From Lenisia limosa (taxonomy: Eukaryota; Breviatea), in assembly GCA_001655205.1 (NCBI GenBank), contig LPNZ01008434.1:1-39419 (forward strand): a stretch of 39,419 bases of DNA, in the 5' to 3' direction. The first letter of the stretch is position 1. Every line of letters starts with the position of its first letter. The notes beneath the pieces were generated by a model. It did not search any database, was not told the DNA's origin, and was given only the letters and a program-made list of their open reading frames with translations. Positions 19,261 to 29,728 of the stretch are shown piece after piece. The translations under genes and the position numbers were made by a program.

Positions 19261-21491
19261 TCATATATCATCATAATACTGCAACTCTTCTCTGCTTTTT
19301 GAGTCACGTGTGTTGACGAAAAACCATGCGCCGCCAACACCAAGTCCGATAAAGAATAGAACTACTGCAATCCACTCGCCCGCTGAAAGTCCGGAGTCTA
19401 CAATATTAACCAGCAAGGAAGCGCTCCAACCTCCCCCTGAAATGTCTCTGTCGCTTGAAGTTGAATCGTCCGATGAACTGTCTTCTCTTTGCGAAAGATG
19501 GATCATTTCAAGAGTGTCTATAAATTAATTACAGTACACGCAATCTAACTTTCATCTGTCGTCACAATTATGTCCAAGTTGGAAGTGACCAAAGGAGTGC
19601 TCGTAATTTGCCCTCCAACACTCAATTCGGTAATCTAGGGGTAAGAACATCACAATTATACCTTACCTTTGAGAAATCACTACCAAGAACAAATATTTTA
19701 TGGCTTGTTGTAACAAGAATGACCTTTTCCTAAACAATCAAGAATAACCTATATAAGAAGACGATAAAACCAGATGACATTTGAACTGTGCCAAACCTAC
19801 GAACCTTTAACGATGACATCCCAACAACTGGGTTATGGAAGACTTGTCCCTGAATAATGAATGTGAGAAAGAAAAATATTCATTGGACTGAATTGTAGAA
19901 AGTCGTAGGTAGGAAGGGAAAGGTCTGGTGCTGGTGAAACTTGAGTTCTGAGAAAAAGTGGTCGGGGCAAAAAAAAATTGGGTAAAATTCCTGGGGTTGG
20001 GAAAAAATTTTGGGGTAAAATCCCAGACCATTGAAAGAGCGTCCGTTGTGATATCCCAGTATGAAATTTGGTCTCCTGTGGCAGTCTTGAAAGCAACCGC
20101 AATAATATCTGGATGCATGAATACTGAAGATCAGACGAGTATTGGAAGTCCACATACTTGGTTGTAATTCAGCCATGTAGAGGAACCGTCCAGGGAGTTC
20201 CATTGTTCGTTGAATACTTCCATTCTCAGCATCAACAACTGTCATTTTGTTCTCAGAAGCCACAATAACATGACCTGACTGGTATACTACAGTGCAGTGA
20301 GGAATGCTAACAGTATTTTTATATTTTGGTTGAGTTCTCACAACAAGAGATATACTCCCACATACATGAAGTCATAATTTGGGCTGATGCATCATTTGTG
20401 ACATTAATAAAACTTTCGGATTGCCAAATAACATGACCATAGTTATCTAAAGATAATTCGACAATTCGACCGCCATCCTATTTACATTAATAAACAGAAA
20501 GTGAAAGGCCACCTGAACCACAACACAGCCCTTGTCGCAAGACGACTCATCGTAATGTGCCGCAGCCAGTCGACGGTGAAGATTTGAAGGCTGTCAGTGT
20601 CAGAGTAAAATTAAAAAATTAGGCACGAACCCACACCTACAGTTGTTGAAGTGAAACTTCCATCGGTTGAAGTATAGTTCCAAATATGCAGCCCATCAGT
20701 TTGTGAAAATGCAACAATCTGCAAAGCTATGAGATATTGAACTTCTTTCTCACCTGTAGGTCTTTACCAACTGACACAGCCACTGTAACAACTAAATCAT
20801 CAGAGAGAGCCTCTAAAACAGCTTCTTGAGCCACAGCTAACCTGAGCTTCCAACTGTCAGGGGGGAGGGGGCAATGGGAAGTGCAGTGTCAACTCTCCAT
20901 TCCTAATCACATTAACTAAATAATCTTTCCCAACCAAGTCCAATGTGTTGAGCGAGTAAGCCAAAAGGGAGTGTTTGTTATGAAACCTTGGGTCCCGTAT
21001 TGGGACAAACATCATATCATCATCAATAGATGGGCTTCCAGTGACAACCTAAAGACAGACATAAGAAAAACTAACACAATAACTTACAGAATTAGGTGGA
21101 AGATTGAGAGGATCAGAGAGTTCTCTGGTGGCAAAAGGAATGAAGTCTATTTGGGAGCCTTTGCCAATTGCAACAACCTATGAATTGAGTCATCTCTCAA
21201 ACGAATACATAACAATAATCCACATACGTTTATATCAGCAACTGGAATCTCAGGAGTTTCTCCAAGATGAATCTCTGAGCGAACTGCAGATCCAACATCT
21301 TGACGAATAGGAAACGAGACGGAAGGGTGATGGTAGTTGCGATATGGTGTGAATCCAAGGAGAGGGAAGGCATCTAGTCGGTCAGTATGGTCATGTCATT
21401 TCTCCCCCTAGTTATCATGTACCCCCTCACGATCAGCAAGAGATGTGCCTAAAAGAAGTAGGAGAAGATGAATGAGCTGCATCCAGCCCAT
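19261..21491 (-). CDS. Type I membrane protein with propeller-like luminal domain, unknown family
   Basis: I do not recognise a named family. The start (MGWMQLIHLLLLLLGTSLAD) is a clear signal peptide. Exons then read PLLGFTPYRNYHHPSVSFPI, DVGSAVRSEIHLGETPEIPV, VVAIGKGSQIDFIPFATREL, SPSIDDDMMFVPIRDPRFHN and KHSLLAYSLNTLDLVGKDYL. Later segments are repeat-like beta-strands: VVYQSGHVIVASENKMTVVD, SYWDITTDALSM, VILVTTSHKIFVLGSDFSK and ITELSVGGQITSTPLVTSNL. These resemble PQQ or WD-type blades. The C-terminus has a Ser/Asp-rich stretch, one membrane helix (WIAVVLFFIGLGVGGAWFFV) and a short cytosolic tail ending LQYYDDI. Topology suggests a secretory-pathway or surface protein. EMC1 was considered but the length and C-terminus do not fit. 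Confidence 0.7.
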
Positions 21492-21797
21492 TTTGAAATG
21501 TGTATTATTCAAGTAAGAGTTCTATCTAGAATTTTCCAACAATGACAATAACCTGTTTTTTATTATATATATATATATATTTATGTTGCAAGTAATGTTA
21601 CAAAAACGCAGTGTTTAGAGGAAGAGGAGTGTTGTAAATAATATTATTTGGGGATACTTTACTCCAATTGCCAAAATCATTTCGGGTTTTTTTGGGAAAT
21701 AAAGGTTGATTATTTTTTTTTGGATTTTTTGGTTGTTTAGTTGTTAAATTAATAATAAATAGAGAGAGGGAGAGAGAAGAGATTTTCAAAAGTGAGG
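21492..21797. promoter_or_regulatory. Probable bidirectional promoter, propeller protein / USP36-like
   Basis: A 306-bp head-to-head spacer. It carries a short (TA)n run near 21566-21580 and T-rich tracts at about 21710-21730. No specific site identified. Confidence 0.4.
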
Positions 21798-24700
21798 ATG
21801 GGTAAGAAGAGTCACCGGCGAAAGGCTGGCTTTGGTAGTTTGACAAGCTCCCGTTCAAGCATACCATCAAAAAAACAAATTGATGCTAAGCTCCATGTCA
21901 AAGAGGCGCTAATTACAAAAACTATCGAGTTCGTTCCTGCCTCTCGACCTGATGTTGACACCCGCGATGCAATGCTCAAATCAGAGTTTAAAGACAGAAT
22001 AATATTTGTTGGCCGCAGACAGAAGTCTAAAAAATCTTCAAGTGTCGTCAATGAGGAGCAGAAAGCCATCCAAGCCGCAAAGGAGAAGGTTTGCCTGCCT
22101 GAATTCTTTTGGTTATTTTCATCGAATTTTTTTGCCTTTTCTTATTATTTATAAACAGGTGGCTTCAATATTGACCACACCAAACACTGACATTTGGATA
22201 TTTCCCGCTGAGAAAATGAAACGTTTCTTTGTCAGCCACATTAAAGCTGGTCGTGTTGGAGGCGGACTCAACAATCAAGGTACTAACGCTTTTTCCACAA
22301 CACAAGTATTCTCCTCCTGACATGACAGGCAACACCTGCTTCATGAACAGTGTTCTCCAATGCCTTGTGTACACCCCTGGACTCAGCCAATTCGTACATG
22401 AGAAAACTCATTCTGTCACTTGTAAGCTTGTTTATTTGTTTTTTTTTTCTCTTGCTCCCTAATGATAACCTTGATAAACCAAGGCAATCGTCCTGGTTTC
22501 TGCGCATTCTGTTCTTTTGAAAAGGTTTGCTACTACTCGTTGTTGACATTTAGCTCTGCCTTCACATTGCAAAATCGCCTCGCATCAACCCGTCTATCTT
22601 CACAAAGAACCTTCCTAGTAAGTTGCCTTAGATGTCATTGAATGAAATTCCGACAAATCCTTGGAAATCATCATTTGTGCACTTGAGAGACTATAATTTG
22701 ACAAGATGCCACCTAATGATAATTCCATTACAGTGTTTATGGCTCAACTAAACCTATTCAGTGATCTCCCGCACGTTCCGCAGGGGACAACAAGAAGACG
22801 CCCACGAGTTCCTCCGTTGCCTTTTAGCCAAATTCGAGGAGGCTGAACTTGGTAGCTTCAGCGTGTATGTTGGATATTCTCTGTAGATCTACAGTGGAAT
22901 GGGATTTATCAGTTCAGGAAGAGGCATCCTCGTCTTGGAGAAACCACTGCAATTTCTCAGCTCATGTCTGGACATATTTGCTCTCAAGTTTGACACAGTT
23001 TTGGTTTTCATAGCTTTCAGGTTAAATGTGGAAACTGTGGTTTTGACAGCAACAACTTTGACCTTGTCTGGGACATTCCACTCGAGGTTGGACCCATCTT
23101 TGCTCATTTCCAAGGTTCGTCGCAAAAAAACGCTTCAACAATGCTTCGAAGAATTCGTGCACCCTGAAATTTTGACCAAAGATAACCAGTACCGCTGTGA
23201 CAGGTAGGAATACCAGTACTTCTCCTCATCTTCAGATGCCTCCAGCTGACGCAGGCCAAGAAGCAAATGACCCTCCACCGCCTTCCTCTTATTCTCACTC
23301 TTCAACTCAAGCGCTTCGATTTCTTCAAGGGCAAATTCCGACACATGGTATCTGAGATTTGGAGTGACTCTCGTAATTAGGTTTAGTCAGCTTATATATT
23401 AAATCTGATAATAACACTTACTATATAGGTTACTTATCCCACCACTATTGATCTGAAAGACTATCTATCTTCAGATGCTGAGGTAATGGGCACGATTAAA
23501 ACAAATTTAAGAACTAACAGCTTACATATTATATTGTTGTGAGGATTTATCAAGATATTTGATTTTTTTGTTGGAGGGGGGGGGGGGCAGATCATTTCAT
23601 TGGACAATAAATAATACCAAAAACCCACCTGCAAACAAGCCACTCATTAATCCAGGCTCAAATANNNNNNNNNNNNNNNNNNNNNNNNNNNNNNNNNNNN
23701 NNNNNNNNNNNNNNNNNNNNNTTACGGTGTCCTTGTGCATGATGGGGTAGGTCATTGTCTACCTCGAACTCATTCCCAGTTCTCAACGTCCTGTGGCCAT
23801 TACTACAGTTATGTCAAGACCGGAACCGGCACGTGGTGTCTGATGGATGATTCTTCGGTTTGCGCTCTTGGGTGCTCGGACCTTTTTGCAACTCACCAAA
23901 AAGGTTCAAAGCGTATCCGAACGTGAGGCTCTTGGACAGCGCGCCTACATGCTGTTCTATATCCGGAATGATGTGGGTATTGCTTTCATGCTCCTTTGCT
24001 GTGATATCGTTTTTATTGACCCTAGGCCAAAACCGCTGCTCATGTCTCTATTCCCACTCCCACTCCTGCCCCCATTCCTGCTGCCCCTGCTGCTACTCCT
24101 GAACCCGCACCTGCCCCCACTGATAGCCTTAAACCAACTGTTTCTGACTTTGGTGCCAAACCACAAGAAAAGAAGAAGAAGAAGAAGAAGAAGAAGAAGA
24201 AGAAGATTGAGGTATGTTTGCTTTCCCTTATTTATGTTTATTTATCACTATTTTATTTTTTGTTTATGCTTTAGGAGTATGAAAAATTGGAACCTAAAAA
24301 ACCGGAACCTGCAAAATTGGAACCTGCAAAATTAGGAACGTCAAAATTGGAACCAAAACAACCCGAGATTTTGAAATCCGAGAAGCTGGAACCCGAAAAA
24401 TTTGTACCAGAACAGTTACACGAAGTCAAGGTGACAGAGATTGAGAGAACCAAACCGAAGCTCAAGTGAGTTTATGTGTAGTTGATGTTCTAGTCTTATA
24501 CGCTTTGGTGTCTTTTTTGACCTATTTAGACTTTCAAAACCAACGAAGAAGGCGGGTATTGAGTTCCATCCTGATTTCGGCGGCCGACAGAAGCTTTTCG
24601 AGAAGGCTGACAGTGGGTTTTGGAGGAGCTTTGGAGTGACTGCTATAGTTTTGGCTTGGACCAAACAGGATGAAGAGACGCGAGCCGCTTCTGCTGCTGC

Positions 24701-25418
24701 TATCAAGAAAATGACTCCTCGAATTAAGACGCGCGATATTCTGGACGCCTCGCTTGACCAAGGAAGAGTTTGTGGACTAAAATCCTCTCAGGTTTTAACG
24801 TGTGTAACATTTTCAGGTTAAAAAGGTGAAGAAAAAGAAGCCTAAGACGGAAGAAGACAGTAAAAATCTGTTCCAAAGAGCCCAAAATAGTGCGAATCTA
24901 CAGAAGGTTTGTTTTGTGTTTTTTTTTTTTGACCTGAATAACAACACAGGCCAAAGCCAACGGAGAAGAAGTCGGGGAGGACGACTTGTCATGGAAAGCC
25001 GACAACGAGGGCAATGCTATCACCCGTGGAACTGACGAATACAAGAAGAGACAAGTCAACAAAGCCCGCAAGTACAACGAACGAATGTGTACGTTGCAAG
25101 TTACACAGTACTAACCCTTCAGCTGGCCGCGGGCGTACACCTGGAGGTCATGGCCATGGTGTTGCGCGTGGAGGTCGTGGCGGCTTCCGTGGTCGCGGCG
25201 GCGGCGGACATGGCGGCAGGGGAAGAGGAGGTAGGCATGAAATCCTCACTTTCGTCTACAAGTAGTATTCCGATCAAGTTCTATCCAACCAGGATGAGAG
25301 GAGGGGGTCTCTACTCTGCTGTAAATATCAATTTTATGTGATATTCCTTTCAGGATTCCGTGGTCGTGGAGGTCGAGGAGGACCTGGCGGAAGAGGCCGG
25401 GGCAGAGGAAGGAACTAG
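21798..25418 (+). CDS. Ubiquitin carboxyl-terminal hydrolase, USP36/42 type, with C-terminal RGG tail
   Basis: Cysteine deubiquitinase of the USP36/USP42/Ubp10 group, nucleolar in other species. The start MGKKSHRRKAGFGSLTSSRS is basic. The Cys box GLNNQGNTCFMNSVLQCL lies at about 22263-22370, then GQQEDAHEFLRCLLAKFEEA, LGETTAISQLMSGHICSQVK, and zinc knuckles CGNC and CDRC. LHRLPLILTLQLKRFDFF follows. After an N-gap comes the His box, SCGHYYSYVKTGTGTWCLMD, and then ALGQRAYMLFYIRND. The C-terminal half is unusual: a Pro/Ala stretch, a run of about 13 lysines from an AAG repeat (24171-24206), degenerate KLEP units, a USP36-like basic region (KKVKKKKPKTEEDSKNLFQ) and a glycine/arginine RGG tail ending GRGRGRN-stop. 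Catalytic residues are present. Head-to-head with the propeller gene. Confidence 0.9.
23665..23721. other. Assembly gap in the USP36-like catalytic domain
   Basis: 57 N, inside an intron or near an exon edge just before YGVLVHDG. It follows a G homopolymer at about 23575-23588. A few codons linking the LSSDAE exon to YGVLV may be hidden. Confidence 0.95.
24169..24206 (+). repeat. AAG trinucleotide repeat encoding poly-lysine
   Basis: About 12 AAG units in frame in the USP36-like gene, giving a lysine run. Such a tract may vary in length between strains and could act as a nucleolar targeting signal (inference). Confidence 0.85.
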
Positions 25419-26140
25419 GTTGCTCTGCGATGTGTTTTGGTATTTTCTTTGGTTTATGGTTTCTATTTTCAAGCAATACTTCATTTTTTTGCTATGGTAT
25501 AAAATTCATATTCGTTTTCATGCATTTTTTATTTCATATGTTGTGTGTACACGTCAGTGAACATACAACTGTCGTACACAGTCTAGGCTTCTGGGTGTAT
25601 ACATAATCTAGGTTACTAAGTTACTTTAACTATTTGGCCTCATCGCTGGATATACATATTCCTCTATTCCTCCTGCATTCCCAGTAAATGTTGCACCACC
25701 ACAGTGTAGCGAGAAGCAAGGCGGGCGAGATTACGGACAGAGTACAGCTGGAGTACAGAAGTACATCATAATCAGATAATCATAAATTAGTTCGCTCATG
25801 TCACACTAGATATCTAAGAACAGAGGGATCAATGATCACCAATAAAATTCAACGAAAGCCTTGGACCCGGAGCTCGTACCGTTTAGATAATTTAACAATA
25901 CTGTGTACGTACTAAGAAGTATATCATAATCTCATAATCCCGTCCGGAGAACACTTTTCACGGCATCTATTCGCTGGCCATCACCACCCCCAGGTTTTTA
26001 TTTTTATTTCATGAAATCATTCAAAGAATTCATGACGATCAGATGACGATAATGGCGAGAACCAGAGTATTTAAGATGTTTTTTTTTTTTAATCCAAACA
26101 ACTACTCATATTATACAGCAACAAACAAAAAAACTGCAAC
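25419..26140. other. Intergenic region without supported gene
   Basis: 722 bp, AT-rich. It holds two related copies of a roughly 25-nt phrase (agaagtacatcataatcaga near 25756 and agaagtatatcataatctca near 25916) and scattered tctagg motifs. The 3' untranslated region of the USP36-like gene and the promoter of the next gene probably lie here. Confidence 0.5.
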
Positions 26141-26832
26141 ATGTTTGCCTTCCCAAGATTCTCGCCCAGTCCGTTCAATCCCCTCAGATCAAGGAGGAGG
26201 TAAGCGTTGTTTTTTTTGTTTTGTTTTTTCTGGTTATTTTTTTGACGGCACATTAATGTTTTGAATCTTTTGTTGTGTTACCTCGCTTATACCCTTGCCT
26301 CAATCACTGTTTTAGTTACGATGATTACGAAGAAGACTACGATATCTACAGTCCTGCACTTCCTGCATCAGAACGCTACTACTATCATCAACAACGCCAA
26401 CAACAGCTTCAAGAAGAACGCATGAGGCAACACCGTCAACGTCAACAACAACTCCAGCGTGAACGCATCGAACGTCAAATTGCTGAGGAGAAGAGGATGA
26501 AAAAACTTGCCGCCATGGAACGTCTACGTCAAGAAGAGGAGCGCTTACACCACAATCAAAGCAAGTCGGCTTCAACATCATCACCTGTATGGAACTGGCA
26601 TCCTTTCTTTGCCCAGACCGAGGTTGATAGCGACTCTGAGTATGTCAAAAAGCCCGCTACAAATATGAAATCAAAGAAACACAAGGCTATATTGTCGAGA
26701 ATGAAGACCCCAATCACAGAAACCACCAGCACCACTGTGACAAGAAATGTTCACTATGATGGCGAGATTGCTGAAGTCCTTGATCTTGAGCTTCCAGCCA
26801 CTCCCGATGACGCTGAGATTCTCTTCCTCTAA
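26141..26832 (+). CDS. Small Gln/Arg-rich coiled-coil protein, unknown
   Basis: I do not recognise a family. Exon 1 (26141-26199) reads MFAFPRFSPSPFNPLRSRR. A 116-nt intron leads to exon 2 (26316-26832), which starts with the acidic/tyrosine segment YDDYEEDYDIYSPALPASER. A long helix follows (QQQLQEERMRQHRQRQQQ, then IERQIAEEKRMKKLAAMERL), then a Ser-rich linker, VWNWHPFFAQTEVDSDSEYV, a basic patch (MKSKKHKAILSRMK) and an acidic end (LELPATPDDAEILFL). Total about 191 residues. The helix predicts a coiled coil of about 60 residues, so partner binding is likely. No enzymatic motif is seen. Confidence 0.72.
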
Positions 26833-27522
26833 TCCGTTTTGTCTTATGGTATGTTTGTATTCTATGTTATTGTTTCCTGATCTTATATTATTTATTGCAT
26901 TCTCCTCTGAATATCAGGTTTATCAAATGGTACAGTTAAATTATGACAATAATAAATTCTCATCATCATTTGCCCCAACTATAATCCCTCTCCCGCTTGT
27001 GTCTTTTCATCATCACTTGAGTCAGACTCCTTCATCTCCTGAAAAGATAAAACAAACTCTGACAAACAAAATATTATCTCAAATACAAAATGTATTATTT
27101 TGTACTATAGTAAATCATATGCACAGCCACAGCCAAATACCCAAATACTGACCATAATCACTCCAGCCGTGCTGATGTGCTAAGTGCTGGTAGGAGGAAT
27201 ATATACATGTACATAGTATATATATATACTCCTCCTAGGCTGGTATAACATTTCCTGGGAGTGGAGTGACTCGAGTGACCCCCCTGCCAAGGTCTAGGAG
27301 TCTAGAGGGCTATTACGCTATTCACCAGGCTATTACTTATTACGCTACTACCCGCTGAGAAATTGAAATGGTGATGGGGTGTGGGTGATGGTGCTGGAAA
27401 AAAGAGAGGGGCTCAAATCCTTCGGTTGCTCGGACCCCCATAGTATCGGTATATAAATTTAAAAAATTGGGAGCCAATAGATCAAAATAACTCTACTGAA
27501 CTACTGAACTATACTGAGAAAA
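26833..27522. other. Intergenic region upstream of MePCE
   Basis: 690 bp. The left part is presumably the 3' UTR of the coiled-coil gene. The right part holds the hairpin at 27191-27237 and a patch of short repeated phrases (ctattacgctattca, ctattacttattacgc) at about 27309-27350. No coding signal supported. Confidence 0.5.
27191..27237. repeat. Intergenic hairpin upstream of MePCE
   Basis: taggaggaatatata (27191-27205) faces its near-perfect reverse complement (27221-27237) across about 15 nt, with one mismatch. It lies about 290 bp before the MePCE start. Function unknown; it could be structural DNA or a terminator-like fold. Confidence 0.6.
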
Positions 27523-29641
27523 ATGAATAAAAGGCAGCCAGAAAGCCCAGCAAAATCGCCTAAGCGTAGGAGACATGACACAGTTGCTGTCAACCCCCCT
27601 GCACCATCTCTCGTCGACTCTATTGCAGAAATTGAAAAGCTTAACGCCAAATTCGGCAACCAACCGTCAAATGAACAGCTCCCTCCCGAAGAACCTGAAC
27701 CACAACGAAAAGAAAAACCAGGAAAGAAGGCTGAGCGCTACATGTATGGAAACTATGATCAATATTATGGCTACAGAGCTCCAGGTGTAAACGCTAGGGT
27801 ATGTGGCTGGAATTTTCAGAGTGAGAACTAACTTCGCAGCTTGACGATCCACGTATGGATCTTATGGAGGAAGTTTGGTTCAAGGTTTGGGGGGTTTCGG
27901 AAGAACTACCTATGATGGGGCTTTCCCAAGTTGGTCTTTTGATTTCCACCAGGGCAAGCGCTGCATGGACATTGGGTGCAATGTTGGGTACTTGACAACC
28001 CAAGTTTCCTTGAAATATGGTGTGCAAAGTATGGTCGGAATTGACCTTGACGAGAAGCTCATTTTTAAGGTTTGTTTTCTTTGTTTTTTTATTCCTTGAA
28101 ACAAGACATTATTAATAAATTCTCTTTTTTTGTGTTTCATAGCTAAGGGACTTTTGTTGTTATTAATCTTCATTTTAGGCACGTGAGAATCTGGAGCATG
28201 CCCGAGAAGCAGCCCAGGCACAAGATAGAAGAAAAGCCCTCTATACCCCTTGTTTGTAGCCCGTTGATGAGCCTTTGTCACCCTTCTAGCCGGAGCAATG
28301 GATCGACATAGTGATGGGCGGAAGGCTGACTACTTCCCCGTCAGGTTGGCCAGGCAGGGCTTTAAATGCTGATCCTATGCCTTAGGCAGCTGTAAAAAGC
28401 GAGATTAGTTGTTTTTTGAAGTATCAAAATTGTTAAAGCAGGTTGATAAACCAGATTTTTACCTCGGAGTTTTGGGCAATGCACTTACATAGAAGACCTC
28501 TTGTTGCTGGTTCTTTTACGGCTTTGCTGCTGAGCCACAGTTTATGTTTATATTGGGCTTAATTATATAAAATGGTAGTGAGATCAAACCTTGCTTCACT
28601 CTACCGTGTACTTCTTCTCCTTGGTTACTGCTTCAGTATTAAGACAAGTTATTATAAAATAGCAGGGCGATGGTTTTGATAATTTACTTTGAAAATTGAA
28701 ATACACAGACTGGCTGGGAATCCGAGCCTAGTTTCTGGTTTACCAACCTGCTTTAAAGAGACTTTTCATTCATAATAGAAGCCTTGCTCATCCACGAATA
28801 GTTATCAAATTTTCTAGCATGCGCATAATGTACGGCCCTCTTCCCATGGACGAAATTCCTGACGTAGAAGGTTCAGTACCATCATCACTCATCAACACAA
28901 GGTTGGTGTTTTTGTATGTTTTGCTTTGTATTACTAATTGCGGATTATTCAGTTCAAGATTAATACATTTACGCTTGGTGACAACTAAATTTGATTGATC
29001 CCGCCTTGGAATGCTCACCCTTCAGATATGTGACTGGAAACCTCATTACAGAAGACTTCTCCCGCTTTATCAATAAAATGGACACCATCCTTTGGTAAGA
29101 CCTTTTTCGGCATCTTATTTCAGTTTGAGCGTGGTTAAATGGATTCAACTTCACCATGGAGATGAGGGAGTTATATCACTATTCAAAAAAGGTTAGTCTG
29201 TTTGTAAGCTCAGGAGTCTGATTGCTTAGTTTATGAAATGTTGGCACCTGGGGGATGCTTCATTTTTGAACCACAACCCTACAGCTCTTACAAGAAAAAG
29301 AGCAGAATCAATGAGGTAAGGTTGCTTTCAATTTTATATTTTCAAGAAAATGAAGAACAATTTCAAGAACATGAAGATGAGACCTGAGGAGTTCCCTGTT
29401 GTGTTGAAGAGAGATATCGGGTATGCTTTGATTTCTATTTCGGACACTCTTCCAGTCTTTTTCAAAATGTGGTGCGGCTAATAGTTTGTAGTTTTGAGAC
29501 GGTGGAGAATGTTGGACGACCCGCAACAGCAGTCGGATCTTTTGATCGACCAATCTTCTGCTGTGTCAAACCAAAAGAATCGGTGAGAGCACTCTCGTTT
29601 CGACAGTCATAACCATTTAGACCCCAGAAGAATCAACCTAA
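27523..29641 (+). CDS. Bin3/MePCE-type 5' methylphosphate capping methyltransferase
   Basis: SAM-dependent enzyme that methylates the gamma-phosphate at the 5' end of small RNAs such as 7SK or U6, acting in the nucleus. The N-terminal region is disordered and basic (SPAKSPKRRRHDTVAV). Then comes the family entry motif YGNYDQYYGYR, SAM motif I GKRCMDIGCNVGYLTTQV, and GIDLDEKLI. Later come MRIMYGPLPMDEI, TILCLSVVKWIQLHHGDEGV, MLAPGGCFIFEPQPYSSYKK, MRPEEFPVVLKRDIG and GFETVENVG-like exons, ending PKESTPEEST-stop at 29639-29641. All are typical of the Bin3 domain. The intron from about 28258 to about 28786, between LYTPC and the MRIMYG exon, is long for this genome and contains an inverted-repeat element. 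A donor at gtagcc restores the frame across it. Convergent with REV3, only 87 bp apart. Confidence 0.9.
28434..28755. mobile_element. MITE-like element with 22-bp terminal inverted repeats
   Basis: The left arm 28434-28455 and the right arm 28734-28755 are reverse complements with one mismatch (taaagcaggttgataaacca against its complement). Similarity continues weakly inward through a ctcgga phrase on each side. TTAA lies at both outer ends (gTTAAagcagg and cctgctTTAAag). It is 322 bp long, has no coding capacity, and sits wholly inside a MePCE intron. This looks like a non-autonomous DNA transposon; superfamily not assigned. Confidence 0.6.
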
Positions 29642-29728
29642 CTCACATCTGTTTATTTTTTGTACATTAGATCTGATATAATATTGGTATGGTATTTAAT
29701 TGGCAAAGGATATTCTGAGGAAGTATAT

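Noticed and set aside
23847-24335. 162-codon plus-strand frame rich in Leu/Pro and Arg
   Set aside because: Shadow of the USP36-like exons; the other frame gives RAYMLFYIRND, the Pro/Ala stretch and the lysine run in one spliced protein.
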